A stretch of 64,000 nt of DNA from Streptomyces cirratus. Its GTDB lineage: Bacteria; Actinomycetota; Actinomycetes; Streptomycetales; Streptomycetaceae. Below, piece by piece: positions 8,863 through 21,182 of the stretch. Every line of letters starts with the position of its first letter. Positions within the stretch are counted from its first letter, which is position 1. Made by a program: the position numbers and the translations under genes. The DNA is taken from contig NZ_BMVP01000020.1 in NCBI RefSeq assembly GCF_014650775.1, positions 1 to 64,000 of the forward strand, given 5' to 3'. The notes below the pieces were generated by a model. It did no database searches and was not told the origin of the DNA. It worked only from the letters and a program-made list of their open reading frames with translations.

Positions 8863-9885
8863 ATGAGCTCTGCAAACCCCGGCAAGGGGTACTCCCGCGA
8901 CAGCAATTACATAACCACCCGGATCACCGCCGACGGACAGGACGGTTTCCCGGTGGAGCCCGGCCGCTACCGTCTCGTGGTGAGCCTGGCCTGCCCCTGG
9001 GCCCACCGCGCGGTGATCGTACGGCGGCTCCTCGGACTGGAGGAGGCCCTGCCCATGGCCGTCGCCGGACCGACGCACGACAAGCGCAGCTGGACCTTCG
9101 ACCTCGACCCCGGCGGCCGCGACCCGGTCCTCGGCATCGAGCGGCTCCAGGAGGCCTACTTCGCCCGCGACCCCGGCTACGACCGGGGCATCACCGTACC
9201 CGCGATCGTGGACGTGCCGACCGGCGAGGTCGTGACCAACGACTACGCGCAGATGACGCTCGACATGTCCCTGGAGTGGACCGCCCACCACCGGGCCGGG
9301 GCGCCCGCGCTCTACCCGCCCGACCTGCGAGCGGAGATCGACGCAGTGAACGAGGAGGTCTATACCGACGTCAACAACGGCGTCTACCGCACAGGTTTCG
9401 CCGGTTCCCAGGAGGCGTACGACGAAGCGTACGAGCGCCTCTTCACCCGCCTCGACCTGCTCTCCGAGCGGCTGGAGCGTTCCCGCTACCTCGTCGGCGA
9501 CACCATCACCGAAGCGGACATACGACTGTTCACGACGCTCGTCCGCTTCGACGCCGTCTACCACGGCCACTTCAAGTGCAACCGGCAGAAGCTGTCGGAG
9601 ATGCCGGTGCTCTGGGCGTACATGAGGGACCTGTTCCAGACGCCCGGCTTCGGCGACACGGTCGACTTCGACCACATCAAGAAGCACTTCTACCTCGTCC
9701 ACAGCCACATCAACCCCTCCGGGATCGTCCCCCTCGGCCCCGACCCCTCGGGCTGGCTCGAACCACACGACCGGGCAGCCATGGGCGGTCGCCCCTTCGG
9801 GGACGGCACCCCGCCCGGGCCGCCCTCCGCAGCGGAGACCGTCCCGGCCCGGCCTGCTCCGGCGCAGGCCGCTTCACACTCCTGA
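8863..9885 (+). CDS. Glutathionyl-hydroquinone reductase-like (GST omega type) protein
   Basis: 340 residues. The active-site motif SLACPWAHR (Cys44) after RYRLVVS, followed by HDKRSWTF, YDRGITVPAIVD and the C-terminal helical domain (YLVGDTITEADIRLFTTLVRFDAVYHGHFKCN, FDHIKKHFYLVH), is diagnostic of the ECM4/YqjG family. Those enzymes use Cys to strip glutathione from quinone conjugates. Actinobacteria usually make mycothiol rather than glutathione, so the physiological thiol is uncertain. The last 45 residues are Pro/Ala-rich and probably disordered. It stands alone on its strand. Confidence 0.88.
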   Translation: MSSANPGKGYSRDSNYITTRITADGQDGFPVEPGRYRLVVSLACPWAHRAVIVRRLLGLEEALPMAVAGPTHDKRSWTFDLDPGGRDPVLGIERLQEAYFARDPGYDRGITVPAIVDVPTGEVVTNDYAQMTLDMSLEWTAHHRAGAPALYPPDLRAEIDAVNEEVYTDVNNGVYRTGFAGSQEAYDEAYERLFTRLDLLSERLERSRYLVGDTITEADIRLFTTLVRFDAVYHGHFKCNRQKLSEMPVLWAYMRDLFQTPGFGDTVDFDHIKKHFYLVHSHINPSGIVPLGPDPSGWLEPHDRAAMGGRPFGDGTPPGPPSAAETVPARPAPAQAASHS

Positions 9886-10240
9886 GAACGGCCCGGCGGC
9901 GGGAGGCACGCGCGGATGGTGCCGGCGGTCGGCGGAGAGGGCCACGGGGTGCAAGGCGTCGCGACTCCCGCGCCCAGGCACCTGTTCACGGGCCGCCCGC
10001 CTGACCGCCCGCGACGACCCGCCAGAACCCGTCGGCCGACGCGCGGCGGGGCTGCCCCCGCCCCCGTCGAGGGAGCTGCCGGACCGTTCCCGTCCGGCCC
10101 GTCGCGCCTCTGTCCCGGCACCGCGAGCGGCGGCACGCCGCGAAACGCTTCGTCCCGGGCACCGTCCACGTCATCATGGGCGGTGCCCGGGTCGTGCCAT
10201 CGGGGGACCACGGCCGGGCGGGAGAAGTCCGGGGGGAACC
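9886..10240. other. Spacer before the IclR gene
   Basis: About 355 bases with no convincing gene. The open frames seen are compositional shadows. It presumably contains the promoter of the IclR-type gene. Confidence 0.4.
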
Positions 10241-11104
10241 GTGTCCGCGTCCGCGCGCTCGCACGCACCGCACCAGCCGGCAGTGACCGGCACCGCAAGG
10301 GCATCCGCGGCCACGACCGCGGGGGCGGCCGCCGCCGGAAGCGGGTCCGGTGCCGGAGCGGGAACCGGGCCCGGCACCGGCACCGGCTCCGCCGTGGGCT
10401 CTTCGGGGCCGGTCCGGGGGCGCGGCGTGCTCGAAGGGGCCTTCGCCCTGCTGGAGGCCCTAAGCCGGCGGGAGGACGGAGCGGGGGTGACCGAACTGGC
10501 TCTCGCCTGCGGGGTGCCCAAAGCCTCCGTGCACCGCCTCCTCGACCAGCTGATTTCCCTGGGCGCCGTCGAACGGCACGGCGCCCGTTATCGGTTGGGG
10601 GCCCGGCTGTACCGGATCGGGCAGGCCTGGCAGCCCCACCCGGGGCTGCGGGAGGCCGCCCGGCTTCCGTTGCACCGGCTGCGGGCGGCGACGGGGGCGA
10701 GCGTCGTGCTGACCGTGCTGCACGAGGACCGCGCGCTGACGGTGAGTTCGGTGCCGGGGGTGCTGGAGCCGGTGCTCCCGGTGCGCAACGGCAGCGGTTT
10801 TCCGCTGGACACGGCGGCGGGGCGCGCCCTGCGCGGTCCCTCCCGGCCGGGCCCTGTTCTCGACCGGGAGGAGGTCCGGGCCGGGGTGTGCTGCGCCGCG
10901 CTTCCCGTGCGGGCCGCCGACGGCTCGGTGGTGGCGGCGCTCGCCGCGTTGGTCCCCGCGCCCGGCCCGGCCGGATCCGCCCCGGCGGGACAGCCTCTGG
11001 ACCGCCTCGCGCAGGGCGTGGCCCAAGCCGGCGCCGCCATCACCCGGCGCCTCGCCCGCACTCCGCACCGCCCCTCCGCTCTCTCGCGGGGCCTGCTGCG
11101 CTGA
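10241..11104 (+). CDS. IclR-family transcriptional regulator
   Basis: 287 residues from a GTG preceded by GGGGGGAA. Residues 1-68 are a low-complexity Ala/Gly/Ser/Thr tail, unusual for the family. The winged helix follows: GVLEGAFALLEALSRREDGAGVTELALACGVPKASVHRLLDQLISLGAVER, with YRLGARLYRIGQAW as the linker. The IclR effector domain (VVLTVLHEDRALTVSSVPG, GFPLDTAAGRAL) is shorter than usual, so ligand binding may be altered. A 10-bp inverted repeat lies 45 bases past its stop. No metabolic partner gene is adjacent. Confidence 0.85.
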   Translation: MSASARSHAPHQPAVTGTARASAATTAGAAAAGSGSGAGAGTGPGTGTGSAVGSSGPVRGRGVLEGAFALLEALSRREDGAGVTELALACGVPKASVHRLLDQLISLGAVERHGARYRLGARLYRIGQAWQPHPGLREAARLPLHRLRAATGASVVLTVLHEDRALTVSSVPGVLEPVLPVRNGSGFPLDTAAGRALRGPSRPGPVLDREEVRAGVCCAALPVRAADGSVVAALAALVPAPGPAGSAPAGQPLDRLAQGVAQAGAAITRRLARTPHRPSALSRGLLR

Positions 11105-11148
11105 CGCCGCTGTCCTTGCCGGCGCCTCCCCTTCGCACCGCGGGTTCG

Positions 11149-11175
11149 CGCGCGTTCCACTCAGCGGAACGCGCG
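11149..11175. promoter_or_regulatory. Inverted repeat, IclR-type operator or terminator
   Basis: Arms CGCGCGTTCC and GGAACGCGCG (10 bp, perfect) surround a 7-base loop. No T-run follows, so an intrinsic terminator is not obvious. The TTCC-N7-GGAA core resembles operators of IclR-type regulators in streptomycetes, and it stands 99 bases before the start of a secreted-protein gene. Either role is possible. Confidence 0.45.
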
Positions 11176-11273
11176 TAGATCCGGGGCCGTTCGATCACGC
11201 ACAGTGGGGACGTGCCGGGGGGACGGCACACCGGGGTCACCGCAGAAGGTGACACGACACACGGGGGTAAACC

Positions 11274-11738
11274 ATGAGCCGCAACACCGTACGCTTCGCA
11301 GCCGCCGGCCTGCTCGCGCTCGGCAGCCTCGCCGGCTTCGCCGGGACCGCGCAGGCCGAGCCGGTCGACTACGTCCGGATCGAGTTGCTGGAGCTGACCT
11401 GCCACCAGCAGAGCGAGGGTGACCACGACGAGGCGTACATCAAGATCACCGATGCGAACGGCAACCAGGTCAAGGTCTGGCCGGGGAGCGCCAAGTACCA
11501 GACGATGGGCACCGATTACCTGCGCTCGTTGAGCGACGCGAACGGCAACGCGGCACTGGTCCTGGGCAAGCAGCAGGCACGCACGCTCACGTTGTGGGAC
11601 TACGACTCGACCAGCTCGGACGACAAGCTGGGTGCGACCCTGGTCACCGGCAGCGAGGCGAACGGCGAGGTGCAATACCGGTCGTTGGAGGGTTCCGGCG
11701 GCGTGTACACGATCGCCTACCGGGTGATCGACATCTGA
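11274..11738 (+). CDS. Secreted hypothetical protein
   Basis: 154 residues. The N-terminus MSRNTVRFAAAGLLALGSLAGFAGTAQA is a classical signal peptide with cleavage expected after AQA. The mature part is acidic and beta-rich (EAYIKITDANGNQVKVWPG, ARTLTLWDYDSTSSDDKLGATLV, GVYTIAYRVIDI), reminiscent of small C2-like or jelly-roll extracellular domains, but I recognise no named family. The upstream inverted repeat with a TTCC/GGAA core may control it. Confidence 0.75.
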   Translation: MSRNTVRFAAAGLLALGSLAGFAGTAQAEPVDYVRIELLELTCHQQSEGDHDEAYIKITDANGNQVKVWPGSAKYQTMGTDYLRSLSDANGNAALVLGKQQARTLTLWDYDSTSSDDKLGATLVTGSEANGEVQYRSLEGSGGVYTIAYRVIDI

Positions 11739-11771
11739 CCCGGCCCGCCGACGGCGGCGGGGCACACCACG

Positions 11772-12194
11772 TCAGCGGTAGTCGCCGGGGTGGCCCCGCA
11801 TCCAGGTGTTGGTCTTGTCGCGGTTGGCGATCAGCTCGGTCGCCTTCACGGCGCGGTCCATGCGGTGGAGTTCGTCATGGACCCGCCCCGGGAAGTAGGC
11901 GCAGTCGCCCGGGGTGCACGCTTCGCCCAGGGTCGCCTGGAGCCCGGCGAACGCCTCGCGCACCTTCCCGGGCCCCGGGGTCCCGCGGCCCTCGGACGGC
12001 GCAGGGCCGCCGCTGACGCAGGGCCCGCTAAAGCCTCCGAGGGCGGTGCGGCCGTTCCGGCCCCGGCCATGGCTGCGCCGGAAGTGCCGGCGGGCTTGTC
12101 GTCCTTCGCGACCGTCGCCGGCGACCGAGGCCGCGACCTCGGCACGGCGCAGCGATGGGCGGAGCATGGTCCCCCTGATCACTCCGGCGCGCAC
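11772..12194 (-). CDS. Doubtful gene, possibly frameshifted
   Basis: The last 65 residues look like real protein (GKVREAFAGLQATLGEACTP, then DCAYFPGRVHDELHRMDRAV, then a charged tail), with two Cys that could pair. The first half is Arg/Gly-rich in this frame, while another frame over 12010-12110 reads a more natural segment (VAKDDKPAGTSGAAMAGAGT). That pattern suggests a gene broken by a frameshift near 12000. I recognise no family. Confidence 0.3.
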   Translation of the reverse strand: MRAGVIRGTMLRPSLRRAEVAASVAGDGREGRQARRHFRRSHGRGRNGRTALGGFSGPCVSGGPAPSEGRGTPGPGKVREAFAGLQATLGEACTPGDCAYFPGRVHDELHRMDRAVKATELIANRDKTNTWMRGHPGDYR

Positions 12195-12425
12195 GGTACT
12201 GCTCGACGAGGCGCGAGCCCTGCCCGACCACGCCGACCGCGTGTCTGACCGACCCGACGTGCGGACTGCGCGCCGGGCTGTTCGACGTCGCCCTCACCCG
12301 GGCGCCGTTCGGCCCGAGCGCCCTGACGGTGCATGCGCTGTGGAACGGCACGGTCGGCCTGGCCCCGCTCGGACACGACCTGCCCGGCGGAGTTCGCCGT
12401 GGTACCGCTGATCGCCGCAGACCCC
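12189..12425 (+). pseudogene. LysR-family regulator remnant
   Basis: One frame reads TVLLDEARALPDHADRV, typical of the LysR linker helix between the DNA-binding and effector domains. After a frame change it continues GLFDVALTRAPFGPSALTV, then HALWNGTVGLAPLGHDL, typical of a LysR effector-binding lobe. The helix-turn-helix and the C-terminal half are missing. I read this as an internal fragment with a deletion and at least one frameshift. Confidence 0.55.
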
Positions 12426-12648
12426 ACCGCCGACCAGCAGACGCGGAAGCACAGGGGAACGCGGAGTAGCGCGGGATCACGGAGTGCCTCCACATCCTCC
12501 CCGGCTCGCCGCTCGCCTGGCGGGCCGCGCCGCGGGACACGCCCAGTGGGGCGCTCACGCGTACGGGCGACCCGGGATGCGGGACGGGGCCCCGCAGTGA
12601 AACGTGGGGGCGTCCCTGGGGCGAGGCGGCTCGAAAGGCGGACCAGGC

Positions 12649-12957
12649 GTGGTGGCACCCGTTACACGGATTCCGCTGGAGGGCGGCGGCTTCGTCCTGG
12701 TCGAGGAGCCGGGCGCCCTGGGCGAGGAGGGGCCGGTGCAGACCGGGCTCATCGGCGGTGCCGTGCGTGGCCTTCCGGTGACACCGGAAGCCGCGTCGGC
12801 GCCAGTCACGGCGGTCGCGCCCGCCGCTCCGGAACAGCTGTGCAGAGCCGGTCCCGGCCAGATCGCCAAGAGCCAGGGCGGCTGCCACCTGGGGGTGACG
12901 GTGGCCTGGGCCGGCCACGATCGCATCGACCGGGGCACAGAGGCGACAGGGAGCTGA
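12649..12957 (+). CDS. Trypco1-like (CU044_2847 family) small protein with an internal gap
   Basis: 102 residues from a GTG with AAAGG upstream. VTRIPLEGGGFVLVEE and the end GGCHLGVTVAWAGHD match the trypsin-co-occurring domain 1 pattern and align with the intact copy on the other strand (18943-19260). Against that copy about 16 residues of the core are absent: the stretch reading TIEFGVDLAVEAGAVI there is replaced by a direct jump from GPGQI to AKSQGG. The gene ends 5 bases before the trypsin-nSTAND-WD40 gene, so the two are surely co-translated. The family role is unknown; it is repeatedly linked to trypsin-like proteases in predicted conflict systems. The gap may make this copy non-functional. 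Confidence 0.7.
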   Translation: MVAPVTRIPLEGGGFVLVEEPGALGEEGPVQTGLIGGAVRGLPVTPEAASAPVTAVAPAAPEQLCRAGPGQIAKSQGGCHLGVTVAWAGHDRIDRGTEATGS

Positions 12958-12962
12958 TCCGG

Positions 12963-17135
<4,173 letters not shown>

Positions 17136-17565
17136 GCCGCACGCTGCGGGTCCCCTCTGCTGCCGCGCCCTCCGGCGGGGTGCCCCCGTCGCCGTCACCC
17201 GCTCGGTGGGCGGGGCCGGCGCCGGCCTGTGGGGCTGTCACCTCTACGGCGAGGCCGCTGGGACGAGCCGCAGGAAGCGCGCCCGGATCTGTTCCTTGCC
17301 ATAGGGGCCGCTGTCGTGCTGAGCACGCCGGCTCCCGTAATTCGGCCAGGTTGCGGACACCCATGCCATGGGGAACCGGACAATCGTTTTTGCGGTGAAC
17401 CGTATCCGCCGCCTGGGCGAGCGTCGGCCAGGTTCTCCGTCCGCCCGCAGCTCGTGGTTGCTAGAACCAGGGCGTGGTCAACGACCTGTCTTTCCATTGC
17501 GTCCGGGCCACCCGCAGACATCTACCAGCTCCAGCGTCGCCCGCGAACCGGTCCAACCGCAAATG
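17136..17565. other. Gap without a gene
   Basis: No credible open frame with a start site was found between the WD40 gene and the hairpin that follows. Confidence 0.4.
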
Positions 17566-17605
17566 ACGAACGCCCGCTCCCCCGACGGGGCGAGCGGGCG
17601 TTCGT
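17566..17605. terminator. Strong hairpin, probable terminator
   Basis: Arms ACGAACGCCCGCTC and GAGCGGGCGTTCGT pair perfectly over 14 bp around a 12-base loop that can itself fold (CCCCG/CGGGG). It lies between the WD40 gene and the next plus-strand gene. No T-run follows, so termination efficiency is uncertain. Confidence 0.65.
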
Positions 17606-17657
17606 GGTGCGCCTAGTGGTAGGTACCGCTGGCTGCTTCGCCGGAAAGCGAGAGGCA

Positions 17658-18437
17658 ATGACCGCAGACCCGCCCCCGAAGTCGGGGTCGCAGCCAGCAT
17701 CGGAGCCGCGTGTTCCCTGGTGGCGCCGGCATTGGAAGGCTCTGGTGGCCGCCTTCTCGGCCGCTGTGCTCGCGGCCGTCGCTTCGCTCGTAGTCGATGC
17801 GGTCAAGTCCGGTCTGGAACGTGCCATCAAGGGAAAGGAGCTTCCCTTCACGCTGGACGTGCAACGGGAATCGGCCGGGGACTGCCCGCTCTTTCTGGTG
17901 CAGGGCGACAGAGCGAGGGTCCAGCCCCCACGTGCCGGTGAGAACCTCCAAGCCTGGGCACGCACATACGACGCCACCCCCATGGACCAGGAGGCCGTCA
18001 CCCTGACCGTGCAGGGCCGCTCGCCGGCGAGCGTCGTTTTGAAGGACGCCCGCCTGAGAATCACCGAACGGTCCTCGCCCGTGAAGGGAACGGTCTTCGC
18101 ACCCGGCGCGTTCGGCTGCGGAGGCACTCTGGAGGTCAGGACATTCCGCGCCGACCTCGACACGTCGCGCATCACCCCAGTCGAGAACACGCCGAACTTC
18201 CCGTACAAGACCTCCGAGAACGATCCCGAGGTCTTCGCGTTCGTCAGCTCCACGAACCATTGTGTGTGTTCCTGGTACCTGGACATCGACTGGGAAAGCG
18301 GAACCAACGCGGGCACCGTGACAGTCGACGACCACGGCCGCCCCTTCCGTCTCGTGCCCGCTGCCCCCTCGGCGACGATCTATCGGCTGGGGCAAAACCG
18401 CCGCTGGACCACGGGCTCAGACGTGCCGTCGAACTGA
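17658..18437 (+). CDS. Hypothetical single-pass membrane protein
   Basis: 259 residues from an ATG with GAGAGG upstream. A Pro-rich cytoplasmic tail and WWRRH precede one hydrophobic helix (residues 31-54, ALVAAFSAAVLAAVASLVV). The rest is predicted outside: beta-rich, with Cys pairs (CPL, GCGG, NHCVCSWYLDIDW). Similar tail domains occur in unannotated streptomycete proteins near signalling NTPases, but I recognise no named family. It lies between the two copies of the Trypco1/protease module, so it could belong to that system. Confidence 0.7.
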   Translation: MTADPPPKSGSQPASEPRVPWWRRHWKALVAAFSAAVLAAVASLVVDAVKSGLERAIKGKELPFTLDVQRESAGDCPLFLVQGDRARVQPPRAGENLQAWARTYDATPMDQEAVTLTVQGRSPASVVLKDARLRITERSSPVKGTVFAPGAFGCGGTLEVRTFRADLDTSRITPVENTPNFPYKTSENDPEVFAFVSSTNHCVCSWYLDIDWESGTNAGTVTVDDHGRPFRLVPAAPSATIYRLGQNRRWTTGSDVPSN

Positions 18438-18504
18438 ACGCCCGAACCTTCCCGCAGCAGCAGCAGCAGCGGAACCATGCCTGAGCAGCGGAAACTCAAC
18501 GGTG

Positions 18505-18942
18505 GCGTCCGGAAGGATCGGCGGGCAGCACGATGATGTCGTGGAGGTCCCCCTGCTCAGCGTGCCGGGCACGTTGAGCAGGCCGGGGTGGCGGCCTCCA
18601 GCAACGTAGGCGCCAGTGCAGTCAGTTGGGGACGGAAGTCGTCGCGCATGATCAGGATCACGCTGAGCTCTGTGAACGTACCAGCGACCTGGGTGATGTC
18701 GTCGATCGCGCCCGAGAACTCCTCCAGCCGGCCGTCGGCCCCCTGCAGCAGCAGCTCCTCGAACTGATCGACGCCGCCCACCTTCCAGAAGCCCAGATGC
18801 CCCTCGCGCTGCGCCTGCACCGGAAAGCCGAACGACCGCGCCTCATGGCCGCGGCAGCCCTTCCGCGGAGCCCAGCGGCAGCACCTCACGCTTTCCGGCA
18901 TACCAAGCACCCGGACGAAGGCGACGTCCTCGTCCTCCGGCG
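18505..18942 (-). pseudogene. Decayed trypsin-nSTAND NTPase copy
   Basis: Directly after the minus-strand Trypco1 gene the reading resumes in the middle of the protease (EDEDVAFVRV, matching Asp89 context of the intact gene), then GCRGHEARSFGFPVQAQREG, so the catalytic-His part is lost. It jumps to the NTPase Walker B (VDQFEELLL) and ELSVILIMRDDFRPQLTALA, losing the catalytic Ser and Walker A. A shift after LLEAATP and another near GDLHDIIVLPA follow. At least two large deletions and three frame changes are visible. The gene order matches the intact module, so this was once a second copy. Confidence 0.85.
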
Positions 18943-19260
18943 CTAGTCATGGCCGTTGCGCCAGGACACGGTCACCTGTAGATGGCAGGTGGCCCTGCCC
19001 TTTGTGATCACCGCGCCGGCCTCGACCGCGAGGTCCACCCCGAACTCGATCGTGATCTCGTCGGGCCGCGCCTTGCGCAACTGGTCGAGGGCGGCCTGCG
19101 CTGCCTGGGTGACTGGCTCCAGAGCCTCCTGGAACGTGCCCGGAACCTCACGAATGAGATCCCCGGCCCGCCCGGCCTTCACCGGCCCCTCTAGGCCGGC
19201 CGCCCCCTCCACCAGCACGCAGTCCCCGCCCTCCAGCCGGATCTGGGTCAGAGGTGCCAC
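18943..19260 (-). CDS. Trypco1 (CU044_2847 family) protein, intact copy
   Basis: 105 residues from a GTG with GGAGGAGG just upstream. All expected family blocks are present: LTQIRLEGGDCVLVEG, the helix EVPGTFQEALEPVTQAAQAALDQL, RKARPDEITIEFGVDLAVEAGAVI, and the final strand TCHLQVTVSWR. Such proteins accompany trypsin-like protease/NTPase genes, but here the partner downstream is a pseudogene. It may now serve the intact protease-NTPase at 12963-17135 or be an orphan. The degenerate plus-strand paralogue begins with the same VAP-T-I motif. Confidence 0.8.
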   Translation of the reverse strand: MAPLTQIRLEGGDCVLVEGAAGLEGPVKAGRAGDLIREVPGTFQEALEPVTQAAQAALDQLRKARPDEITIEFGVDLAVEAGAVITKGRATCHLQVTVSWRNGHD

Positions 19261-20105
19261 GGTGCCTCCTCCGTTGCTCGCGCGCTCACCAGGGATCGCA
19301 GCCAGCATCCGACACGCCCGTCCATGGCGCGCCGCAGAGTGGGCCGTACGAAGGAAGTGTCACAACCACCCGAACCCGCACTCCCGGCCGCGCCGCGCCC
19401 AGGGTCACCATCGGGAGCTCCGTTGCCGGTGGCCGCACAGGGAGCGAGGAGACTGGCCGGTCCGGCTCGGGCCTGGGCTGAGACACGTCCGGGGACCGGG
19501 GCGACGCTGTCGCCCGATTGGAAAGGCCCGGGTGGAGCCGAGCCTCACGGGCGCTCCTGCGGCGTGCCGCGCAGAGCGCACCCGGCGGGGTACGGCAGGG
19601 CTCGGTGCGATGCGGTGGGGGCGATTCGCAGCGTGAGGGCGAACAGCTCGGCTCGGAGCTCTGGCGGACCCTCCGTCGGCTGGCGGCCGTGGCGTGGCGC
19701 CTGCGGTGCGGGGCCAGGCCGGCTGGAGGGCGATCAGTCCGGCGGGGAAGCCCGTGGCCGTCTCCGGGCCCGCCGGGTCGGGAGTCATGCCGCCTTCGCC
19801 CACCCGCGGGCCCGTGCCTGTCGGCGCAGCTCTGGCCGGCCCGTCCGCGGACAGCCGGGAACGGCCCGGTTCGGGTGCGCGTGCAGCTGGCAAGGCAGGT
19901 TGAGCAGGCGGCGTCGGAGTGCCGCCGTACCGCGGCCGGCGGGCTCCGGCCGTGCCATAGCCGCACGGCAGGGCCTGCCGCGCTCGGGGGGCTGGCCCCG
20001 CGGGCCCTCGCGCCCCTCCGTCACCCTGTGTCGCCTGGCCGGCGAAGCACCCGCTGCCCCCACCGGGTTCGTGCCGCGTTCAGCCGGGCAGCAGGCTGGT
20101 GCCGA
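19261..20105. other. Large gap without a recognisable gene
   Basis: Several open frames span this 845-base stretch on both strands, but their composition is typical of shadows and none has a credible start. It should hold the promoter of the minus-strand Trypco1 gene. Nothing else could be assigned. Confidence 0.4.
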
Positions 20106-20750
20106 TCAGGCACCAGCGTGTTCGACGGTGGAGAGCACCCTCACCAGGGCGGGCGTCGCGGGGGCCGATCCGAAGCCGAAACGGACGGGCGGGACGACGG
20201 GTGCGAGCGGACCGAGGTCGGTGCCGTCGAAGGACGCGTCGGCGGCGATGATCGGCCACAGGCCGCCGGCCGAGTACCACTGGCGGTACCCGGGGCGCGA
20301 GCTGCCCCGGGTCCGTGCGCCGGTTATCAGGCGTGCGGGCACGTCGGCCACGGCCGCCCACAGCGGCCGTCGGGCGAGAGGGCGGGGGACGGCCCGCAGC
20401 GCCATGCCGAGGGCTCCCGGACGTCCGACGCGGAAGCGGAGCTCCAGGGGCCCCGCCGCGACGTCCCACACGCTCTCGCGCCGGTGCACACGTACGGGAG
20501 CCGTCCGGACCTCGTCGAAGTGGTAGACGCCGGCGACGTACTGCGTGGTGCGGGCGGTGGGCGCCAGCAGCAGGCGCCGGCCGTCGGCGCGCTCCAGCAT
20601 CACGTCGCTGAACGGCCCGAAAGGCGAACGGGGCCAGTGACCCACGACCACGCGCGTCCCGGATCCCGTCCCGACGGCCGCGATCCAGCCGTCGAATGTC
20701 AGCCGTTCCCGTCCCACTCCCCAGGGGTACCCCGTGACGCGGCCGCGCAT
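20106..20750 (-). CDS. Conserved-looking hypothetical protein
   Basis: 214 residues. The composition is that of a real soluble protein: beta-rich N-terminal half (RLTFDGWIAAVGTGSGTRVVVGHWPRSPFG, then DVMLERADGRRLLLAPTARTTQYVAGVYHFDEVR) and a C-terminal part ending with FGSAPATPALVRVLSTVEHAGA. There is no signal peptide or membrane segment. I recognise no family. It is monocistronic as far as visible. Confidence 0.65.
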   Translation of the reverse strand: MRGRVTGYPWGVGRERLTFDGWIAAVGTGSGTRVVVGHWPRSPFGPFSDVMLERADGRRLLLAPTARTTQYVAGVYHFDEVRTAPVRVHRRESVWDVAAGPLELRFRVGRPGALGMALRAVPRPLARRPLWAAVADVPARLITGARTRGSSRPGYRQWYSAGGLWPIIAADASFDGTDLGPLAPVVPPVRFGFGSAPATPALVRVLSTVEHAGA

Positions 20751-21101
20751 ACCGCGCGCCTGTCACGGTGCGGTCTGCATGCCGGACGACGGTGCCAGGC
20801 CGGTCGAAGACGCCGGTCTTCCACTGGCGTAAAGCGGGCCCGCTCACCGAGGCCGGCAAGCTGCTGGTGTGCATGACGATCTACGCATCCGCCATGGCCC
20901 AGGAGGCGGCGATCGCCGGTCTGCGAGGGGCGCTGTACTGGCGCAGCGCACACGTCCTGGAGACCGGAGCCGAGCTCGACCGGTTCCGCTCGCTCATGGC
21001 CCGGGCTCCCGGCGATTTCCAACTACAGGGCTCGGGTGCCTTCTTCGGCGGGTCCGGCACCGTTCGCGGCATCCTCCAACGAGGTGGTGCGCGCCGTGGT
21101 G
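20751..21101. other. Gap with an unresolved open frame
   Basis: A plus-strand frame over about 20875-21060 reads MTIYASAMAQEAAIAGLRGA and onwards with natural composition, but it lacks a ribosome binding site and runs on through a terminator hairpin of the opposite strand. It could be a decayed gene fragment; I do not call it a gene. Confidence 0.3.
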
Positions 21102-21152
21102 AAAAAAAGGGGCCCGGCCCGCCCTCCCGAGTGGTCCCGGGAGGGCCGGGCC
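21102..21152 (-). terminator. Rho-independent terminator (minus strand)
   Basis: Read on the minus strand, a very GC-rich hairpin (CGGGAGGGCCGGGCCC region pairing with GGGCCCGGCCC plus CTCCCG) is followed by seven T residues. It sits 31 bases past the stop of the hypothetical membrane protein gene. Confidence 0.8.
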
Positions 21153-21182
21153 CGTGTCATGCGCGGCCGATCGCCGCCGTTC

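Noticed and set aside
12333..12962. 210-codon N-terminal extension of the protease-NTPase-WD40 gene
   Set aside because: Arg/Gly-rich shadow of the Trypco1 gene and the LysR remnant; the ATG at 12963 directly follows the Trypco1 stop.
19286..19966. 226-codon minus-strand frame upstream of the intact Trypco1 gene
   Set aside because: Arg/Pro/Ser-rich with no motifs and no ribosome binding site; treated as non-coding.
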